A stretch of DNA of 64,000 nt from Massilia agilis (GTDB lineage: Bacteria > Pseudomonadota > Gammaproteobacteria > Burkholderiales > Burkholderiaceae_D): NCBI RefSeq assembly GCF_024756255.1, contig NZ_JANUHB010000002.1:1-64000 (forward strand), in the 5' to 3' direction. Positions 25,211 through 32,721 of this stretch are shown here, piece after piece. Under the pieces are notes generated by a model, which ran no database searches, was not told the DNA's origin, and saw only the letters and a program-made list of their open reading frames with translations. The position numbers were made by a program, and so were the translations under genes. Position 1 is the first letter of the stretch. Every line of letters starts with the position of its first letter.

Positions 25211-25504
25211 ATGATCGACCTGTACGTGTATTACAAAGTGCGTGCGGAGAACGCCGCGCGGCTGGAACCGGTCGTTCGTGCCATGCAGGCGCGCGTGGAG
25301 GCCAACCTGGGTGTGGCCGGACGGCTGCAGCGCCGCCCTGCGGAAAGCAACGGCGTGCAGACCTGGATGGAAGTGTATTCATCCGTGACCGACGAATTCG
25401 CAAAGAGCCTGGAACAGGCCGCGCGTGACGCCGGCGTGCACCACCTGATTGAAGGCGGCGCGCGCCACGGCGAAGTTTTTACGGATTTCACAGCATGTGC
25501 CTGA
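25211..25504 (+). CDS. DUF4936-family small protein
   Basis: A 97-residue soluble protein starting MIDLYVYYKVRAENAARLE with a predicted alpha/beta pattern like a ferredoxin-like or stress-barrel fold. I recognise it as the DUF4936 type found between ygfZ and an NRDE gene in Burkholderiales; the name is from memory. It begins three bases after ygfZ and overlaps the NRDE gene by 10 bases, so all three form one operon. No function is known. Confidence 0.78.
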   Translation: MIDLYVYYKVRAENAARLEPVVRAMQARVEANLGVAGRLQRRPAESNGVQTWMEVYSSVTDEFAKSLEQAARDAGVHHLIEGGARHGEVFTDFTACA

Positions 25505-26262
25505 TTGTCTTTGCCTGGCGCGTGATCCCGGGCGTGCCCGTGATTGCGGCAGCCAACCGTGATGAGTACTACGACCGTCCGGCCACGCCGGCGGGTCCCT
25601 GGCCCGAAAATCCCAAGGTGATCGCAGGCCGCGACCTGCGCGGCGGCGGCAGCTGGATGGGCGTGACGCTCGATGGCCCGAACGGGCCGCGCTTTGCCGC
25701 GCTGACCAATATCCGCGGGCCGCAGGAAAAGCGTCCCGATGCGCCCACCCGCGGCGCGCTGGTGGCGGACTTCCTGCAGGGCGAGCAAAGCGCAGCCGAA
25801 TACATCGAGCGCATCGCCCCCGGCTCTGGCGTGTACAACGGCTTCAACCTGGTGCTCGGGGACCGCGAAGGACTGTACTGGTTTTCGAACCGGGGCACGG
25901 GCGACCCGCGCAACGGCAAGCCGCTGGAGCCCGGCATCTACGGGATTTCGAACGGCCTGCTGGACGATCCCTGGCCGAAGGTGATGCGCACCAAGGCGCA
26001 GTTTGCCAGCCTGCTGTGCCAGGGCGCGCCCGAGGAAGCCTATTTCGAGATGCTGGCCGATACCACGCGCGCGCCGGACATGCGGCTGCCGGAAACCGGG
26101 GTGCCCATCGAAATGGAGCGCATGCTGTCGGCGGTGTGCATCAACTCGCCGGGGTATGGAACGCGCACCTCCACCGTGGTGCGCCTGTATGCCGACGCGC
26201 CGCCGGAGCTGAGCGAGCGCGTGGTGCAGCCGCTGTGCCCGGAGCAGGCAGTAGCTGAGTAG
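25495..26262 (+). CDS. NRDE-family protein (TANGO2-like)
   Basis: A 255-residue protein with the N-terminal MCLIVFAW and the name-giving AANRDEYYDRP motif, the structure of the NRDE/TANGO2 family. The N-terminal Cys and fold resemble N-terminal nucleophile hydrolases. Human TANGO2 has been linked to haem or lipid handling; the bacterial role is unsettled. It overlaps the previous gene by 10 bases, which implies coupling. Confidence 0.88.
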   Translation: MCLIVFAWRVIPGVPVIAAANRDEYYDRPATPAGPWPENPKVIAGRDLRGGGSWMGVTLDGPNGPRFAALTNIRGPQEKRPDAPTRGALVADFLQGEQSAAEYIERIAPGSGVYNGFNLVLGDREGLYWFSNRGTGDPRNGKPLEPGIYGISNGLLDDPWPKVMRTKAQFASLLCQGAPEEAYFEMLADTTRAPDMRLPETGVPIEMERMLSAVCINSPGYGTRTSTVVRLYADAPPELSERVVQPLCPEQAVAE

Positions 26263-26273
26263 TTAGCCGTAAA

Positions 26274-26354
26274 ACGTCGTCCTCGCGCAGGCGGGGACCC
26301 ATGCTGAGCGTCGAGTCACGCGGTCCATGGGTCCCCGCCTGCGCGGGGACGACG
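26274..26354. repeat. Family B palindromic repeat pair
   Basis: Arms CGTCGTCCTCGCGCAGGCGG onward with GACCCATGCTGAG, and CATGGGTCCCCGCCTGCGCG onward, are inverted with a short spacer. The repeat lies between the convergent NRDE and SDR genes and may act as the terminator there. Confidence 0.75.
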
Positions 26355-26375
26355 TACTGAGGGATCAACGAAACT

Positions 26376-27155
26376 TCAGATCGCCGACACGCCGCCATCC
26401 ACCGCCAGAATCTGCCCGGTGATGTGCTTGCCCGCATCCGACGCAAACAACACCACGGCGCCCTTCAGGTCCTCGTCGTCGCCCAGCCGCCCGAGCGGTG
26501 CAGCGTGGGCCAGTTCCTCGCCCATGGTCGACAGTACCCCTTTCGTCATCTTGGACGGAAAGAAGCCCGGCGCGATCGAGTTCACCGTGATGCCATACCG
26601 GCCCCACTCCGCCGCCAGCGCGCGCGTGAAATTAACCACGGCGCCCTTGGACGTGTTGTAAGCCAGCGTCTGCATCGTCCCCGGCGCATTGCCCGCCAGG
26701 CCCGCGATCGACGAGATGTTCACGATGCGCCCATAGCGCCGCGGGATCATCGACAGCTTGCCCACCGCCTGGGTCAGCAGGAACATGCTGCGCACGTTCA
26801 GGTTCATCACCTTGTCCCACGCGTCCAGCGGGTAGTCCTCGGCCGGCGATCCCCAGCTGGCGCCGGCGTTGTTGACGAGGATGTCGACCTGCCCGAGCTG
26901 CGCCACCGCTTGTTCGGCAAAGGGCCGCACCTGCGCCTCCTGCCCCAGGTCCACCGCAATCGCTTGCGCCTCGATGCCGCGCTGCGCCAGGTGGGCCACG
27001 GCCTCGTCCAGTTCGTCCTGCTTGCGCGCCGAGATCACGAGGCGCGCGCCCTGCTCGCCCAGCGCCTGCGCCATCTGCAGGCCCAGCCCGCGCGAGCCGC
27101 CGGTCACGATGGCGGTTTTGCCCTGCAACGAAAACAGCTCCCGGGTGGTACGCAT
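26376..27155 (-). CDS. SDR-family oxidoreductase
   Basis: A 259-residue classical short-chain dehydrogenase. It has the cofactor motif TGGSRGLGLQ, the NNAGASWG motif, the catalytic Ser in NISSIAG and Tyr/Lys in YNTSKGA, and the C-terminal HITGQILAVDGG. Start 27155 follows GGAGG. It resembles gluconate 5-dehydrogenase or 3-oxoacyl-ACP reductase relatives, but the substrate is open. It follows the Dabb gene by 19 bases and is probably co-transcribed. Confidence 0.88.
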   Translation of the reverse strand: MRTTRELFSLQGKTAIVTGGSRGLGLQMAQALGEQGARLVISARKQDELDEAVAHLAQRGIEAQAIAVDLGQEAQVRPFAEQAVAQLGQVDILVNNAGASWGSPAEDYPLDAWDKVMNLNVRSMFLLTQAVGKLSMIPRRYGRIVNISSIAGLAGNAPGTMQTLAYNTSKGAVVNFTRALAAEWGRYGITVNSIAPGFFPSKMTKGVLSTMGEELAHAAPLGRLGDDEDLKGAVVLFASDAGKHITGQILAVDGGVSAI

Positions 27156-27174
27156 GCGGCCTCCGCGCGAAAAA

Positions 27175-27477
27175 TCAGGCTTCGTAATCCATGCACTGGC
27201 GCGCTTCGCGCACCGCGCCGATGAACGGCACCACCGCCTGGTGGGTCGGGTGCGCGGCGTAGGCGGCCAGCGCTTCCTTGCTGTCGAATTCCGAATACAG
27301 CACCACGTCGTAGGTGGCCTCCAACCCCGGCTGCGCCAGCGCAACCTCGAACTTGCGCATGCCCGGCACGATGTGCGCGCAGGCGTCGAGACGGCGTTTC
27401 ATCTCCTGGGCATTGGTGGCGCGGTCGGCGCCTTCGGCCTGGTCTTTCAGTTTCCACATGACGATGTGCTTGATCAT
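27175..27477 (-). CDS. Dabb (stress-responsive alpha/beta barrel) family protein
   Basis: A 100-residue dimeric alpha/beta-barrel protein: MIKHIVMWKLKDQAEG at the start, then VALAQPGLEATYDVVLYSEF and AYAAHPTHQAVVPF. Dabb proteins range from plant stress proteins to small cyclases and dehalogenase-like enzymes, so no reaction is assigned. It forms a two-gene unit with the SDR gene downstream. Confidence 0.85.
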   Translation of the reverse strand: MIKHIVMWKLKDQAEGADRATNAQEMKRRLDACAHIVPGMRKFEVALAQPGLEATYDVVLYSEFDSKEALAAYAAHPTHQAVVPFIGAVREARQCMDYEA

Positions 27478-27521
27478 ATTTTTTCCGTATTACAGGGGCT
27501 CGAACTGAGCTGTTTGCATAT

Positions 27522-27551
27522 GTAAGGTGGCGGGAAACCCGTCCGCCCAAC
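27522..27551. repeat. Degenerate family A half-element
   Basis: A GTAAGGTGGCGGGAAACCCG-type arm ending CCGCCCAAC resembles a single family A arm with several changes. No partner arm is visible. Confidence 0.35.
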
Positions 27552-27619
27552 GAAGATTTGCAGAATAGCATGCGACAACACGACGGGGAGCAAGGTCAAA
27601 GCCGAAAAAGGTGCTTTGA

Positions 27620-27685
27620 GTAAGCTCAATGTCAGCCCAACGTAAGATTCGCGTAAGCTTCAAGCAAGACTCGTGTAAGTTTTAC
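27620..27685 (+). promoter_or_regulatory. Six 11-bp direct repeats (GTAAG iterons) upstream of the symporter gene
   Basis: GTAAG, GTCAG, GTAAG, GTAAG, GCAAG and GTAAG begin at 27620, 27631, 27642, 27653, 27664 and 27675, each exactly 11 bases after the last. The rest of each unit is loosely conserved (consensus GTAAGCTTCAC). Direct repeats with 11-bp pitch are the usual target form of OmpR/PhoB-family response regulators. A TATATC -10 candidate at 27721-27726 has no good -35, as expected of an activator-dependent promoter. A second -10 candidate, GATAAT, is at 27734. Confidence 0.65.
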
Positions 27686-27759
27686 ATTCCACACTGCGAG
27701 ATAGCTGACGAAGGATCGGCTATATCCAAACCGGATAATTACTACACGGAGACAACACA

Positions 27760-29460
27760 ATGGCTATCACACCTGGCATGACCGCCGGTGGAAAGGCAAT
27801 GCCTACCACTGCGGGGCTCACCAAGGAAGAGCGGAAAGTCATCTTCGCATCGTCCCTCGGTACCGTTTTCGAATGGTACGACTTTTACCTGTACGGCTCG
27901 CTTGCACCGATCATCGCCAAGCAGTTCTTCATTGGCGACCCCACCGTCACCTTCATCTTTGCGCTCCTGGCATTTGCGGCCGGCTTCATCGTGCGTCCGT
28001 TCGGCGCGCTGGTGTTCGGCCGCCTGGGCGACCTGATCGGACGTAAGTACACCTTCCTGATCACCATCCTGATCATGGGCGGTTCGACCTTCATCGTGGG
28101 CCTGTTGCCAAGCCACGCCTCCATTGGCGTTGCTGCGCCGATCATCCTCGTCAGCCTGCGCATCCTGCAAGGCCTGGCGCTCGGTGGCGAGTACGGCGGT
28201 GCCGCAACTTACGTGGCCGAGCACGCGCCGGAAGGCCGTCGCGGCTTCTTCACCTCGTGGATCCAGACCACCGCGACGCTGGGCCTGTTCCTGTCGCTGC
28301 TGGTGATCCTGGGCACCCGTACCGCCATGGGCGAGAAGGACTTCGCCGAATGGGGCTGGCGTGTGCCGTTCCTGGTGTCCGTGCTGCTGCTGGCCGTCTC
28401 GGTGTGGATCCGCCTGTCGATGAACGAGTCGCCGGCCTTCGCCAAGATGAAGTCCGAAGGCAAGACCTCGAAGGCGCCGCTGACCGAGTCCTTCCTGCAC
28501 TGGAAGAACGCAAAGATCGTCATCCTGGCCCTGGTCGGCCTGACGATGGGCCAGGCCGTGGTGTGGTACACCGGCCAGTTCTACGCCCTGTTCTTCCTGA
28601 CGCAGACGCTGAAGATCGACGGCCCGACCGCGAACATCCTGATCGCGATCTCGCTGGCTCTGGCCACCCCGTTCTTCATCTTCTTCGGCTCGCTGTCGGA
28701 CCGCATTGGCCGCAAGTGGATCATCCTCGGCGGTTGCCTGATCGCCGCGCTGACCTACTTCCCGATCTTCAAGGCCATCACCCACTACGGCAACCCGGCG
28801 CTGGAAACGGCGCTGAAGAACTCGCCGGTGGTGGTCGAAGCAGATCCGGCATCGTGCCACTTCCAGTTCAACCTGACCGGCACCTCCAAGTTCCCGTCCT
28901 CGTGCGACATCGCCACCGGCATGCTGACCGCGTCCTCGGTGAGCTATACGCGCGTCGATGCCGCCCCGGGCTCGCTGGCCACCATCAAGGTGGGCGACAA
29001 GGTCCTGCCGTCGTTTAACGCGGCCATGACCCCGGACGGCCTGAACTTCGACCAGGCGTCGAAGGACAAGGAAGCCGCGCTCAAGAAAGATGTGGGCGGC
29101 GCGATCAAGGCCGCAGGCTACCCGGCCAAGGCCGATCCGGAGCAGATCAACAAGCCGATGGTGGTGCTGTTCCTGTTTATCCTGGTGCTGTACGTGACCA
29201 TGGTGTACGGCCCGGTGGCCGCGATGCTGGTCGAGATGTTCCCGACCCGGATCCGCTACTCGTCGATGTCCCTGCCCTACCACATCGGTAACGGCTGGTT
29301 TGGCGGCCTGCTGCCGACCACGGTGTTCGCGCTGGTGGCGTTCAAGGGCGACATCTACTACGGCCTGTGGTATCCGATCGTCATCGCTGCCATCACCTTC
29401 GTGATCGGCGCGCTGTTCGTGCGTGAAACCAAGGACAACGACATCTACGCTGCGGACTGA
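27760..29460 (+). CDS. MFS metabolite:H+ symporter with a large periplasmic insertion
   Basis: A 566-residue MFS transporter of the metabolite:H+ symporter (MHS) family, related to ProP, ShiA and KgtP. It has FEWYDFYLYGSLAPIIA in TM1, GRLGDLIGRK between TM2 and TM3, RILQGLALGGEYGGAATY in TM4 and SDRIGRKW between TM8 and TM9. Typical members have about 430-450 residues. The extra length is a hydrophilic stretch at about 340-464 between TM9 and TM10, predicted to be periplasmic, with two cysteines near 366 and 382 that could pair. The substrate is likely an organic acid or betaine. Expression probably depends on the upstream 11-bp repeats; a strong terminator follows. Confidence 0.9.
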   Translation: MAITPGMTAGGKAMPTTAGLTKEERKVIFASSLGTVFEWYDFYLYGSLAPIIAKQFFIGDPTVTFIFALLAFAAGFIVRPFGALVFGRLGDLIGRKYTFLITILIMGGSTFIVGLLPSHASIGVAAPIILVSLRILQGLALGGEYGGAATYVAEHAPEGRRGFFTSWIQTTATLGLFLSLLVILGTRTAMGEKDFAEWGWRVPFLVSVLLLAVSVWIRLSMNESPAFAKMKSEGKTSKAPLTESFLHWKNAKIVILALVGLTMGQAVVWYTGQFYALFFLTQTLKIDGPTANILIAISLALATPFFIFFGSLSDRIGRKWIILGGCLIAALTYFPIFKAITHYGNPALETALKNSPVVVEADPASCHFQFNLTGTSKFPSSCDIATGMLTASSVSYTRVDAAPGSLATIKVGDKVLPSFNAAMTPDGLNFDQASKDKEAALKKDVGGAIKAAGYPAKADPEQINKPMVVLFLFILVLYVTMVYGPVAAMLVEMFPTRIRYSSMSLPYHIGNGWFGGLLPTTVFALVAFKGDIYYGLWYPIVIAAITFVIGALFVRETKDNDIYAAD

Positions 29461-29480
29461 GATCCTTCCGCTGCAATGCC

Positions 29481-29509
29481 AAAGCCCCGGCACGCCGGGG
29501 CTTTTTTTT
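29481..29509 (+). terminator. Rho-independent terminator of the symporter gene
   Basis: AGCCCCGG / CCGGGGCT hairpin with a four-base loop followed by eight T residues, 23 bases past the stop codon. Confidence 0.9.
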
Positions 29510-29751
29510 GTTCACACAGACCGATGGCTCAGTGGCAAAACAGGCTCTTGCTCAGGAAGAATTAAGCTGGTTCGGAAGGGAAAGCCGGTTACGTCGCCAC
29601 AAACCCAAAGCGGATTTGCTGGCATGACGCGCCATTGAACCTGACACTTCACAAGCCCCTGCTCGATCCGCTTCACACAATGGACAAGCGGACCCAGGCG
29701 TAGTCCCGCCCGAGGCTCGCAAGTTCAAGCAAACAAATCAGCGAGGGCAAA

Positions 29752-31212
29752 ATGAAACCGACTCAACGGTCTGGAAACGGGGCACGGCAAGGCCTGCTTG
29801 CAATAGGGCTTTCGACCTTGCTCTACACGATCACGGCGGCACAGGCGCGCGCGGAGCAACCGCCGCCACCCTGCCATCCCAACCCCAATGCGGCCGCCGA
29901 CGTGGCAACCGTACACAACCGAGGCGATGTCAGGTTCCTGCCCGACCCGCTGCAAGATCGCCTGGAACGCATGGCGAGCCGCCCGCATACCTACCTTCCG
30001 CTCCAGGTCTACGCAGAAGCCGACAAGCCGAGCATGCTGTTCCAGTATTACCTGCTCGACACCACCGGCTTCGAACCCAATCCCTTTACGGCGCGGTTCC
30101 CAGGAATTAATGACAAGGCGATGCTGACGGCGACGGGCGGCAACTGCGGGCTTCCCACGATCGGCGCGGTACGGCTCGCGCTCGAGCCCAAGCCGGGCTT
30201 GCCTACGGATCCGAGCGATATCCGGGCCTTCATCGATGTGTTCTCCGACTTTTCGAACCTCTTCGTCATCAACAATGAAAGCGGATGGTACGAAGGGTGG
30301 ATGATCCACGATGTGATCGTGCCGCCGGTCGCCGCGCCGCGACAGGACGGCCACGCACAATTCGGCACAATTACCGCAGCCGACGCCAAGGTGCTGTACC
30401 AGATGGGTTCGCATCACAACACGTCAGGCCACATCTTCACCCTGGACGGCAAGGAGCCGCATTTCCCAAGCCCGCACGATCGCTGGCCGCACAAGCAGAC
30501 CAACGTTTTGCCAATCTCGCTCTCGATGGGAGCAATGAATTGCCTGCAGCAGGCCGATTGTCACGGCTACTGGGAGTTCAATTACCAGACGAACTGGATT
30601 TTTCCGCTGTACGAATTGCCCTTTACCGGCGGTATTCCAGGCACCTTCGAAGCTGGCAAGATCGGGGAACTGTCATCGTTGATTCCAGGCTCCGGACCGT
30701 CCGGCATCAAGAACAGTCCGATCGATTATGGCGACAATCCGAACACGGCGGCGCCGCTTGGGGGCGCCGGGCCGCGCGATCCGGACCGCTTTGACGCCGA
30801 TGTGGAGCGCCAGCGCGAGTACCGCCAGCGCTTTATCCCCAGTGGCCTGGCAAACGAGATCTATCTCGACACCTGGCTGCGGCTGGCGTCGTTCGAGCCC
30901 GGCGTACCTTTCCCGAAGCGCCTGTTCGATGCGTACGCAGCCGAGGTCAAGCGTGTGGACAAGAACGGTGACGGCGTGATCTCCGCGGCAGAAGGCGATC
31001 CGGACGCCGCCAGCGACGGCTTCAAGGACAACAGCAGGTTGTTCTTGCCAGCGACCTCCTACCGCCGTTTTGCCGTGACCCGTGAGATCAACGATGGCTA
31101 TTTGGCCCCGCGCTTCGCTCCCAGCCAGCGCGCCTGGGTCCTCTCCGGAAGGGCGATCACCGTTAGTCCTGCGGTCCCGGCGTCACAAGGCCGCGATGGT
31201 GACGACCGGTGA
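29752..31212 (+). CDS. Unrecognised secreted protein with an EF-hand loop
   Basis: A 486-residue exported protein (signal peptide ending near ARAEQPPPPC). I do not recognise the family. Visible features: a His-rich stretch GSHHNTSGHIF with nearby HFPSPHDRWPHK, several Trp/Tyr-rich segments (CHGYWEFNYQTNWIFPLYE), a Cys pair NCLQQADC, and near residue 402 a perfect EF-hand calcium loop DKNGDGVISAAE. The His cluster could bind metal. Local base composition is slightly lower in GC than in the neighbours, and the preceding 240 bases hold nothing I can name. No homologous gene is nearby; function is open. Confidence 0.72.
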   Translation: MKPTQRSGNGARQGLLAIGLSTLLYTITAAQARAEQPPPPCHPNPNAAADVATVHNRGDVRFLPDPLQDRLERMASRPHTYLPLQVYAEADKPSMLFQYYLLDTTGFEPNPFTARFPGINDKAMLTATGGNCGLPTIGAVRLALEPKPGLPTDPSDIRAFIDVFSDFSNLFVINNESGWYEGWMIHDVIVPPVAAPRQDGHAQFGTITAADAKVLYQMGSHHNTSGHIFTLDGKEPHFPSPHDRWPHKQTNVLPISLSMGAMNCLQQADCHGYWEFNYQTNWIFPLYELPFTGGIPGTFEAGKIGELSSLIPGSGPSGIKNSPIDYGDNPNTAAPLGGAGPRDPDRFDADVERQREYRQRFIPSGLANEIYLDTWLRLASFEPGVPFPKRLFDAYAAEVKRVDKNGDGVISAAEGDPDAASDGFKDNSRLFLPATSYRRFAVTREINDGYLAPRFAPSQRAWVLSGRAITVSPAVPASQGRDGDDR

Positions 31213-31303
31213 GTGCTCAGCCTGGCAAGCACGGCCGGTCGGCGACTGGCCGTGCAATTTGCTGTGCGTCGCGCGGGCCGTCGGCATTGCCCGCGCCCAG
31301 TCG

Positions 31304-32524
31304 TCATGTTTCAGCCGCGTTGCTTGCATGGACATGCGCTTCCTGCCAGCGCCACGCGCGCATGCGATAGGCGGCCCACGCACTCAGGCCGGCGCCGGCC
31401 AGCAGGATCAGCCGCGTATCGAACAGCGTCAGCACGGCGCCACCAAGGGCCATGACGATATTGGCAAAGCAGAATGTGGTGGACAGCAGCCCCATCACCG
31501 CGCCCTGGCCGTGGCCACCGAAGCGATCCGCCGCCCAGCCCTGGATGGTGGCGTTGTAGAACGCATGCGGCAGGCCAAAGAGGACGATGCCGGCCATGCC
31601 GACCCACAGGTTGCCCAGCGCAACGCTGGCGATGAGGATGGCCACCAGGATCGCGTGAAAGCTGGCACGGCGCAGCGGATCGAGCTTGCTCGGCCCGCCC
31701 GCAAAGGCTGCCGACAGCGTCATCACGCCGCACAGCCCGACGTTGACGAGCGAGATGCCGCGCGTGTCGAAATGGCCCACTTCCACCAGCCACAGCGGAT
31801 AGAACTCGTAAAAGCCGGTCACGCCGCAGGTGTAAGCGAGCTGCATGATGAACAGCAGGCGCAGCTGGTCGTGGCGCAGCAGGTTGAACGCATGGCGTTC
31901 GCGCGCCACCGACCACCACGAAACGGCCGCGCCGTGCGGCTTTTCCTTGTTCAGCGCCACGGCGCAAAAGGTCGCGCCCAGCAGCAGCGCGCCTGCGGCA
32001 ACGTAGAACGGCACCGACAGGCCAAAGCCGATGGTCACGCCGGCCAGCAGCGGTCCCACCAGCCAGCCCAGGTGCAGCGCGCCGTTAAACCGCGACATCG
32101 CCCGGTTGCGCAGGTCGCCCTCGAGCCGCTCGGCCAGCAGCGCGCGCACCACCGGGGCCTGCCCTTCGAGCAAGCCGGTGCCGAAGCGCGCGGCGAGAAA
32201 CAGCGGGTACGACTGCATCGCCAGCGCGCCTGCCGTCAGCACATGGCCGACCGCGGCGCCGGCGGCGGTGACCAGCACCACCTTGCGGCGACCAAACCGG
32301 TCCGACAGCGGCCCGAGTACGGCGTTGCCGATCAGAAGCCCGAGCGGGTTGATCAGCAAGGCGATGCTGAACAGCAGCTTCGGCGGCAGGCCGAGGAAGT
32401 GGTTCAGGTTATCGGCCGCGCCGGCCGCGAACAGCGGCGGCAGGATCGGGTACGGCAGCGAGGCGCCGGTCGTGGCCAGCAGTCCCAGCAGGCAGGCTGT
32501 TGCAATCAGCAGGTGATTTTTCAC
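31304..32524 (-). CDS. MFS transporter
   Basis: A 406-residue, 12-segment major facilitator protein. The signature loop between TM2 and TM3 reads GPLSDRFGRRKVVL, and TM4-TM5 hold RFGTGLLEGQAPVVRAL. It looks like a drug- or metabolite-efflux type of MFS rather than an MHS symporter. Substrate is unknown. It stands alone and converges with the EF-hand protein gene. Confidence 0.87.
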   Translation of the reverse strand: MKNHLLIATACLLGLLATTGASLPYPILPPLFAAGAADNLNHFLGLPPKLLFSIALLINPLGLLIGNAVLGPLSDRFGRRKVVLVTAAGAAVGHVLTAGALAMQSYPLFLAARFGTGLLEGQAPVVRALLAERLEGDLRNRAMSRFNGALHLGWLVGPLLAGVTIGFGLSVPFYVAAGALLLGATFCAVALNKEKPHGAAVSWWSVARERHAFNLLRHDQLRLLFIMQLAYTCGVTGFYEFYPLWLVEVGHFDTRGISLVNVGLCGVMTLSAAFAGGPSKLDPLRRASFHAILVAILIASVALGNLWVGMAGIVLFGLPHAFYNATIQGWAADRFGGHGQGAVMGLLSTTFCFANIVMALGGAVLTLFDTRLILLAGAGLSAWAAYRMRAWRWQEAHVHASNAAET

Positions 32525-32598
32525 GCGTACAACCAGTTATATAAAGATAACGAACTGTAGCGTGGAAGGCCACCAAAGTAAATGCAGGACGGGTACGC

Positions 32599-32702
32599 GT
32601 AGGGTGGGCAGCTCGGCTGCCCACGCGTTCAAATGGACGGTGCGAGCCAGCGTGTCTGCGGGCGGCGTTTGAACGCGTGGGCGGGAGACCCGCCCACCCT
32701 AC
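32599..32702. repeat. Family A palindromic repeat, best-preserved copy
   Basis: The left arm (32599-32632) runs from GTAGGGTGGGC to ACGCGTTCAAA and the right arm (32668-32702) from TTTGAACGCGTGGGCGGGAG to CCCACCCTAC. The arms are near-perfect inverted copies about 35 bases apart, and each folds on itself. The repeat lies between the MFS gene promoter region and the 3' end of the fadB-type gene. Confidence 0.8.
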
Positions 32703-32721
32703 AATGATCGCGCGAGAACGA

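Noticed and set aside
27481-27760. The 11-bp repeats considered as a replication-origin iteron cluster
   Set aside because: No Rep gene, DnaA boxes or AT-rich unwinding region; the position directly upstream of a transporter gene favours transcriptional control.
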